Source: Micractinium sp. NFX-FRZ (lineage: Eukaryota > Chlorophyta > Trebouxiophyceae > Chlorellales > Chlorellaceae). From it: DNA of 64,000 nt. Under the pieces are notes generated by a model that worked only from the letters and a program-made list of their open reading frames with translations, ran no database searches and was not told where the DNA came from. Position 1 is the stretch's first letter; each line of letters opens with the position of its first letter. Shown in pieces: positions 57,437 to 64,000 of this stretch. The translations under genes and the position numbers were made by a program. The DNA is taken from contig JAPTJF010000145.1 of the NCBI GenBank assembly GCA_029339195.1, positions 62,001 to 126,000 of the forward strand, in the 5' to 3' direction.

Positions 57437-58071
57437 CGGTGCTTGTTGGCGGCATGGCTTGTAAGATATGCAGCTTATTGCTTGCAGGCAGGCGGCAGGT
57501 TTGCAAGGCAGGAGGTTGCAGACAACATGGGGAAGACACTGAGAGTGCAGGAAGAGCGTGGGTTCCGCAAGCGCTGCACATCTGGTGCCCAAGACCCGCC
57601 ACCGCCATGCAGCCGCCCAGCCTGGAAGTGTCCCTCTGTTGACTGGTTTTAAAATCCAACAGGCTTCGCCCTGGCAACCAGCCATGCGTTGCTTCTGTGG
57701 CTTACATGTTTACACACCTTTCGAAGCATGTCGGAGCAATGCACCAAACCAAGTGCGTGAGCAAGCGTGTGTGGCAGCAAGCGTGTGTGTGACAGCAAGC
57801 GTGCAAAGGAACGGCAGGTGCGTGGACAGCAGACGTGAAAAGGATGGGCAGGTGCGTGGACAGCAGGGATGGAAACAGCGGGGCACAGGCAAGGGAAAAG
57901 GCAGGCAGAGTTGGCCGCATGGGAGGGTGGTGAATGGGGCAGGCAACAAGCAGGGAGCTGAGCAGCCCCAAGCACGGGCGCGGGGGTGAGACGAACCGAT
58001 CAAAAGCAACGGCCGTGCTTTGCATGCCAAGTGCCTCACTGCACTGCTTGCCCCTCCGCGGGCTGAAGCAA
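57437..58071. other. Intergenic region between convergent genes
   Basis: No gene is supported in these 635 bp between facing stops. A short repeat of AGCAAGCGTGTGTG lies near 57760-57800, and two near-identical GGTGCGTGGACAGCAG words lie near 57817 and 57851. TGTAA at 57460-57464 probably ends the WD-repeat transcript; TTACA at about 57703 and 57714 could serve the minus-strand gene. Confidence 0.5.
57460..57464 (+). terminator. Putative TGTAA poly(A) signal
   Basis: An exact TGTAA lies 24 nt after the stop of the WDR92 gene, consistent with chlorophyte 3' end signals. Confidence 0.45.
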
Positions 58072-59307
58072 TCACATGAGGTGGTTGCTCTCGCTAAAAT
58101 CCGGCCCCATGTACTTGGAGGGGGTCATCAGGGAGCGGGCGGAGCGCACCAGGCGGGCCTGCTCGTGGTTACCCACAGACACCGCCCAGTTGGCAGCGGA
58201 CAGCGCGTCGGCGCGCTCGGCCCCGGGGGGCAGGATGGCGTCGGCCAGCGCGGTGTACTCGGCAATGAAGCTGCGCAGGGCCGTCAGCCCGTCGAGCACC
58301 AGCGGCAGCTCCTCCACGCCGTTCCGGCGCTTGAAGTAGGCCACCCGGTAGACCAGGAGGTGGATGAAGGCAAGCACGCCCACCAGCTTCAGGAGGCGCT
58401 GCCCCTCCGTCATCACGCACACAGCGCCTCCCGCAAGCGCGAGCAGGATGTAGGAGAGGAAGGTGAAGAGTACCTCCAGCCGAGCGCTGCAGGCGGCAGG
58501 CGAGGCAGGCGGAGAGCAGGGAAGCGGTGAGGGAGGGAGGCAGGCAGGCAGGCTGATTTCGCAAAGCTGGTGCAACACTCGGAGCGGCAGAGGGCCTGGG
58601 AAAGGGAGCGCCCGGTGGCGTTCCCTTCCAAGCTCTCCGCCCTCTGCCTGCTCTGCACCGTGCCACCAGGTGCTCCCTTCCAAGCTCTCCGCCCTCTGCC
58701 CTTCTGCACCGTGCCACCAGGCGCTCCCTTCCAAGCTCCCCGCCCTCTGCCCTTCTGCACCGCGCCCCCTGCCCTCTGTCCCTGTGCCCTCTGTCCCCTC
58801 CACACGGCATCACTCACGAGGGCGTGTGGGCCTTGCACAGGTCCAGCAGCCCGCCACAACCATACGCCTGCAACAACGGGGAGACGAGAGAGCCCACAGC
58901 CTTAGTCAGGCTTGCTGGCTCCAAGAGTGCGGCCAAGCGCTGTGCAGAGCGTGTTGCATTGCAGCAAGGCTGCAGCCAGCTGGAGTTCAGGCGGGCGAGA
59001 TTGGGCCGCCGCCTGCCAGCGCCCCCCTTGCAGCCCGCCGGACTCATGGCCACCGCTGGACACTCGGCACCGGCTTACCCGCGAGGGGATCACGCGCCGC
59101 GCCTGCTCCATCATGTCCGCGCAGATCTTGTTGAGCCGCTTGTCCGTATGGCCTGCAGGACAGGGTGGGCAGGAGGAGGGAGGGCGAAAGTCGGGGGGGG
59201 TGCCCCTCACCACCACTCAGCTAGCTAGTGCGGCCCCACGCTGCCCCCACCACCGACCCACCATGGATGACGGGCTTTGCCCCGATGCTCGGAATCACGT
59301 CCGCCAT
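58072..59307 (-). CDS. Small membrane protein of unknown function
   Basis: Four exons: 59307-59262, 59152-59079, 58867-58818 and 58486-58072. They give 194 aa in phase. The start MADVIPSIGAKPVIHGGHTD is the first ATG of the first coding exon. Residues 16-45 form a charged helix (DKRLNKICADMMEQARRVI). Then come AYGCGGLLDLCKAH and two hydrophobic segments: LFTFLSYILLALAGGAVCVM and LLKLVGVLAFIHLLVYRVAY. The C-terminal third is soluble, mixed helical, and ends ESNHLM. I do not recognise the family. Two helices in hairpin suggest insertion in an organelle membrane. All splice sites are standard GT-AG. Confidence 0.7.
58619..58770. repeat. 51-bp tandem repeat, three units
   Basis: The unit CTCCCTTCCAAGCTCTCCGC followed by CCTCTGCCCTTCTGCACCG and TGCCACCAG is repeated three times, with decay in the third unit. 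It lies in intron 3 of the small membrane-protein gene. Unlike most other intronic repeats here, it does not resemble the neighbouring exon edges. Confidence 0.85.
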
Positions 59308-62300
59308 TCTCTGCGTTCAGGCAGGCATGGTGAAGGGAGCTGTGTCGGTGCGGCACGGGCGGGGGCGGGGGCGGGGGCGGCGGCGGTGCCAACCCGTCAG
59401 CAGGATCCACCCGAACTCCTGCACACTGCAGGACTGCACTACTGCAAATTCGGAGGGCGCTCGTGGACGTCGTGCGGGGGAAAGCGAGCAGAGGCCGGCA
59501 CAAGGTGCCGAGGCAACCGTGACAGCCCCTGGAGCCGAGCAGGCACCCTCCATCACCCATTCCCTCCCCCCCTAAGGACGCCTGAGCCTGCGGGCAGGCT
59601 GGCAGCAGGCACCAACCACACCTGCTCTCCGTGTGTTTGTCTGAGGAGCTTGCACCAATCAGAGGCTCAGTAGGAGGAGGACTGGCGGTAACAGGCTAGA
59701 AACGGAGAGGGCAGGGGAGAGAATGGCGGCTATCGCCTTCTGCCATGTCAGCGGCAGTCCTGGGTCTCAAGTCAGCCTTCTCCCCCCTCGGACATTCTGT
59801 TTATACCTTCGCACACTCTCATGTAGAAATATACAATAGGGCTCGCGGTGGGGCTGGCCGGGGGGCCATGTGGAGGACCTTGGCATGGCCTCGCCGCCAT
59901 GTGTGTTGTGCTGCCAAGGTCCTCCGAACCCCAGGTTTTAAGTAACAGAACGGAGCCCCTCCCCCGTTAAAGCTGCCCTTTCCTGCACAGTTAGCCCAGG
60001 CCAGCCAGCTTCTTAAATTACACAGAGTGAGAGAGTAACAAAGATGAGTGGTGCATGAGGCTGCAGCAGCGGAGGCAGCGGCGGCAGCGCGCCGCCCGGC
60101 ACCTCTTGCCGTTCCTGGCACCCGACACCTTTGCCCCAAGGGGCAAACTGGGGACTGTGCGCCTGCTGCCGGCGCCGCTTCTGCCACAAACTGCGCAGCC
60201 CCGTGCACACTTCCAGAGGGAACAGCAGCCCAAGGAGCCGCCTGCAGCAGCGGCGGCGGCAGCAAAACTCGGAAGTCAAGGGTGCCTCGTTTGGGCCGCC
60301 TCTCTCCACACGCACGGCAACGCCAGACAACTGCTGGATAGGCACAGAGCCGCAGGCAGCGTCTGCCGCCCCAGTCCCGTGCACAGCAGGAGCGCAGCAG
60401 CGCAGCAGCGCAGCACCCAATAGGCCCCAAGCTCCTGCAAGCCCACGCAACAGACCCCCTGGGCCCACTCATAATGTGACACAGGCGACAGCAGCGACCC
60501 ACGCTCCTGCAGGGGGCGGCAGGGTGTCGGGGGTCCAGCTCAGCAACAGCAGTACGTGCCAGGCTGTACTGCAAGCCTCGCATACTCAGCGATTTGCGCG
60601 CCTCTTGGGGGATTGGACGCGCGGAAGCTACAGATTTCGTCTGGCTACCGACCGGAATTGAAGGGCAGCGCTCAGTTTGGCCAGCCAGTTTTACCAGCCA
60701 ATTTTGCAGCCATGACCATAAACCCGAGCAGCAGCAGCAGCAGCAGCAGCAACTCTGGCACGCGCACTTCATTTGAAAAGGCGAGGCTTACCAGAGCGCA
60801 GCCGGCAGCGCCTTGGCGGAGAGCGCAGCGGGACAGGGCAGATCCAGGCCGTGGGGGAAGGTGTCACGCCCACTTGCTGCCCAAAACTTGTTGGAGGTGA
60901 CACCTGCACACACGATATAGGGATACAAGCACTGGGTACAGCGGCCATGCGCGTCATGCTGTGCAAGCTGTGCATGCCGTGCACGCTGCGGTTGCGCGCC
61001 TGCTGTGCACCCCTTGCGCTCCTGCAGTTCTCGCTTCGAAGCCGTTTCGCGCTGATGTCTGTGTGCCTCCTTGTACTTCATGCACCCTTGCATAGCAGGG
61101 CGCACCAAGCAGCAGAGAAGGCTGTGTGCTGGCACGGCCAGGCGGCGCCGACCTGACGCTGTCTAACAGCGGCGCTCACCCATGCTGTTGGATGAGAGCC
61201 TACTTGCCCCTGCTATGATGCCACAGGAGGCGATTGCCCCAGGATGCTGCCCGCCAGCAATCACCTGCTATTAACTTGCAGCGAGAGCAATGCCGAAGCC
61301 GAACGCCGGGCGCGGCTGGTGCGAGGGCGACGACCGCCTGGCAAAGCCCAAGCTTCTAACAACCTCTGCGGTGGCATGCAGAGTGGCAACAGCCCTTGAG
61401 TACGACTGCTACCCCCATGGCAGGGAAACTGCACATCAGGAATGGGAGCACGTATGCAGCGGCAGCCCGTGGAAGCGGCCAACCAACCTGCCGGCCCGGC
61501 TCAGTGCCAGCAGCTGCCGCTGTTGCCCCCAGCAGCCCTCAGCGGGCGGCCCCTGGCGGCGCTGGTCTGACTGCTTGCGCCGGGAGCAGCGCATGCGATT
61601 CCTTATGGTCCGAGGCGACCGCATCACCTTCCTGAGCTCCGCGCCAAGTGAGTGACCAAGAACTGCGACTGCGCTTGAAGGAGGCGGTGTAGGAGTCCAC
61701 TGAAGCAGAGCAGCGGCAGCTTTGTGTAGTTTGCGCTCAGCACGGGGCGCGGTTGGGCCGGCAAAACCCTACCGCAGGCACAGCAGGCAGGGCAGGCAGC
61801 GGCAGCGTGCCACGTCCAGCTTGTTCTGCGCTCTAATGACAGTGTTCCGAGTTATTTGCGTGTATACTCTTACCTTGGCAGCTCTTGCGTGTGTAGGATC
61901 ACAGCCTGAAGGTGTGCAGCGCTGGCAGGGCTGGGTACGCAGGCGGGTGGGTGGGCGGGTGCGGCACGGTGGGAGGCCCAGTCTCCCCCCGCACCTGGGG
62001 GCAGGCTGGAGGGAGGCACACATGGGTGGGCCGTAATTGTAGGAGTGAGTGAACAGCAGGTGGATTATAAAGATACTAATATGGAACACTGCAAGCCCAA
62101 GGCCAGGCCTCAACCGCAACCCCAAAACTACGCGCGAGAGGCGGCGGTGTGCGAGCGGGGGCGGGCGAGGTTGTGAAGCCCACAACCAGGGGTGGGATGT
62201 GGGCAGGGCTGATGCACACACTCTTGCATCTTTTGCAAGACAAACAGCGGAGCGGGAGGGTGAGTGGCCAGAGGTGGTCGCCCTTAACAACCACAGCACG

Positions 62301-62739
62301 CACAGTGGCAGGGATGTGGCTGGCAGGCCTGGCATGCTTCAGCCGACCTCGCTGCAATGTGCATCACACCCGCTGGCAGGTGACTGGCTGACCTGGAATC
62401 ACTGCTGCGGTGTTTCAATCACAGGGCGAGACCTTCTGTGGCAAGCCAGTCAGTACAGTGAGAGTGTCAAGTGTGTGTCTGTCAGTCATTGTTGGAAGGA
62501 TGGGGTGGGTAGCAGGAGGGCAGTTCAGGTGGGAGGGAACAAAGCAGGAAGCTAGAGGCACAATGAGGGGGCAAAGGAGGCAGGAAGCTCAGCGGAGCAA
62601 CAGGGAATGGAGCAGGGCCGCTTGGCACAGCGGGGCAGCAAGCGCTGCTTGTTCACAGCAGCGCGGAGACTGTGGAGTTGGTCAGCACCCGCGCAGCGCG
62701 ATGAGGTATGTTGGGCACAGCGCCTCAGCGGCAGCCAGG
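59308..62739. other. Long stretch without a supported gene
   Basis: I cannot support a gene in these 3.4 kb. Long open frames exist on both strands, for example minus 59819-60772 and plus 61290-61655, but they lack clear family features and consistent splice structure. A minus-strand segment at 60903-60792 looks like one exon (acceptor TGTGTGCAG, donor GTAAGC) but has no partners I could join. A CAG run lies at about 60729-60751. The inverted repeat at 59872-59925 is listed separately. The left end holds the promoter of the small membrane-protein gene. Confidence 0.4.
59872..59925. repeat. Perfect 14-bp inverted repeat (hairpin)
   Basis: GGAGGACCTTGGCA at 59872-59885 is exactly complementary, in reverse, to TGCCAAGGTCCTCC at 59912-59925, with a 26-nt loop. 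It lies in a stretch with no supported gene. Confidence 0.85.
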
Positions 62740-63254
62740 CACGGGCCCGCTGCCAGCAGGGGACAGGTGCACAGCCTGCCCGGGCGGCCGGCCTCCGCGG
62801 CTGCTGCCTGCTGGGCGGGTGTGCGGCGGTGGGGCAGGTGCAAGGGTGGCGGGGAGGTACTGCACCAGGCGGCAGCCAGCCAGGGTAGTAGAGCAAGCTC
62901 CGGCGCGGCGGGCCGAGGACAGGTAGGGTGCCATGGCCAGCGCAGCGGCTGCCCAGGGGCGGGGCAGCACATCCTTGGCGTCAGCGCTGCAGTCAAAGTG
63001 CTTGCTGGAGGCGGTGGCGGCGGTGGTGGCGGAGCAAGAGATGGCTGCGTCAGCAGGGGCAGCCGTGGTCTGGGCTGTGCGTCGCTGCAGCCAGGCGCCC
63101 AGGAGGGGCCGGCTGGCTGCAGGGGAGGCGGTACCGGTCAGGCTGGGCCAGTTGATGCTGCTGCTGCTGCACATCCGCTCCTCATCTGCGGGGCGGCGTG
63201 CACGGCGGGGATCTCCAAGCTGGCGCAGCGCGAGAAGCAGCGGGCGGCGGCGGC
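62740..63254 (-). CDS. Weak candidate exon(s) of an unknown gene
   Basis: From a CTGCAG acceptor at 63255 the minus strand stays open in one frame through [23 protein letters not shown] and on to about WAAAALAMAPYLSSARR. Third codon positions are mostly G or C, as in genes here. A plus-strand frame over the same bases is also open, and I found no start, stop or partner exon. It may be a real 3' part of a gene continuing from the right, or chance in GC-rich DNA. Confidence 0.22.
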
Positions 63255-63560
63255 CTGCAGGTGGTGGGGGCAGAGGCTGGGGGCAGGGGGCGGGTGAGGA
63301 TGCGGGGCAGGTGTTGCCATGCAAAGGGTGGCAGCGTATGGGGCTGCGGAGAGGGGCCAGTGCATCCCCAGCCGATCTGGCTAGGCCACACTACAGCCGG
63401 CTGCGCAGTCAGCCTGCAGGCCTGCTGCCACCCCACCCCAGGCATTCCCGCGCACACATGGCGCCGCCACCGCCGCCGCCCCACGCCGCCCCACGCCGGC
63501 AGCGGCTGTGGGAGCATGACGGCTGGCTGGCACTGGGTGCTGGACGGAGCGCCATGCGCT

Positions 63561-64000
63561 TCACCGCTGCATGATCAGCTTGATCTGCAAGCGCTTCACG
63601 TTGCAGCGTCGCCTCACGCCAGGGGTGGGCCGGGGCAGCGCCAGTACCGGCAGCGGCACGCTGGCGCCAGGTGGAAGCAGGGGGCTCCTTGGGCAGCCAA
63701 GCCTAACACATCGCCACCGCCGGCAGCAGCAGCTGCCGGCAGCTCCCCCGGGTTGAGCAGCTCCTGCTGCGGTACCGCTCCCCTGAAGCTGCAGGGAAGG
63801 TGCCCGCTGCTGCCGGATGCCAGGGCCCCTGTCCTTGCCTTGCCGTGCCACATGCCACCCTGCACCATCCTGCAGCACAGCCCAGGCAGCCATGCCATAC
63901 GCCCACGCTTGCCCACCTGCGCAATGGCAGGCCGGCACACAGCTTCCCTCCCATGGCTTGCACGTCGCCAGCGGTTGCAGAGGACAAAGGGAGCCAGCAA
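63561..64000 (-). CDS. 3' end of an unknown gene (partial)
   Basis: Two exons join in phase: 64000-63917 (open at the window edge; APFVLCNRWRRASHGREAVC to PAIAQ, then a GTGGGC donor) and 63788-63561 (CCCTGCAG acceptor). The second reads through SPLLPPGASVPLPVLALPRP to a basic end, RRRCNVKRLQIKLIMQR-stop. The protein is cysteine- and arginine-rich in the middle. I do not recognise it. The consistent phase and the ordinary C-terminus support a real gene, but a second reading of exon 2 in another frame is also open. Confidence 0.35.
   Translation of the reverse strand, partial: AGSLCPLQPLATCKPWEGSCVPACHCAGGQAWAYGMAAWAVLQDGAGWHVARQGKDRGPGIRQQRAPSLQLQGSGTAAGAAQPGGAAGSCCCRRWRCVRLGCPRSPLLPPGASVPLPVLALPRPTPGVRRRCNVKRLQIKLIMQR

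Noticed and set aside
59819..60772. Long minus-strand open frame of 317 codons
   Set aside because: It is rich in Cys, Arg and Ala with a Cys run made from a CAG repeat. It shows no domain, and its start lies inside the repeat. In DNA this GC-rich, long frames arise by chance.
60792..60903. Exon-like minus-strand segment (VTSNKFWAASGRD and on) with good acceptor and donor
   Set aside because: No partner exon on either side could be joined in phase to give a start or a convincing protein, so I did not call a gene.
1..64000. Introner transposons as source of the intronic repeats
   Set aside because: Introner elements share one sequence among many introns. Here every intron repeats only its own exon edges.
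1..64000. tRNA, rRNA, CRISPR arrays, transposase genes
   Set aside because: I looked for T-loop words, direct-repeat arrays with spacers and transposase motifs and found nothing convincing.

Overview
The window is nuclear DNA of a unicellular green alga, most likely a trebouxiophyte of the Chlorella type. The DNA is GC-rich and every gene is broken by many short GT-AG introns with a few GC-AG ones. The proteins are plant or algal in kind: chloroplast-targeted proteins, an XEG113-like arabinosyltransferase, and a plant-type arginine-rich tandem CCCH zinc-finger protein. Homopolymeric Gln, Ala and Gly runs are common. I assembled gene models by reading splice sites and checking that codon phase is kept across each join; no transcript data were available.

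Layout. 1-1198 (+): 3' end of a queuosine salvage protein. 1415-5285 (-): chloroplast-targeted polytopic membrane protein, divergent from 5737-11267 (+), a chlorophyllase-like hydrolase with a C-terminal membrane domain. 11713-19464 (-): DDX11/CHL1 Fe-S DNA helicase. 21207-23192 (-): membrane protein of unknown function. 24183-27935 (+): MYND-finger protein. 28483-34686 (+): XEG113-like GT77 arabinosyltransferase. 34915-38304 (+): RR-TZF CCCH protein. 40113-44739 (-): secreted bicupin. 46453-48365 (-): receiver-domain response regulator with an FGG-rich tail. 49114-51173 (-): unknown protein, divergent from 51648-54762 (+), an ER DnaJ (ERdj3/DNAJB11) ending in RDEL. 55177-57436 (+): WDR92/DNAAF10. 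58072-59307 (-): small membrane protein. 59308-64000 is mostly unassigned, with a weak partial gene at the right edge. The genes form no operon or pathway; this is ordinary mixed eukaryotic gene order with some shared divergent promoters.

The most unusual property is shared by many genes. Their introns hold decayed tandem copies of the adjacent exon edge, with the splice site and the first or last codons. The copies are repeated about every 80-130 bp, and each intron carries its own unit. I found this in more than a dozen introns of at least six genes. It points to local tandem duplication across splice junctions as the main way introns grow, and perhaps arise, in this genome, and it leaves decoy splice sites. 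One copy in the DDX11 gene is still open in frame. No tRNA, rRNA, CRISPR array or transposon was recognised.
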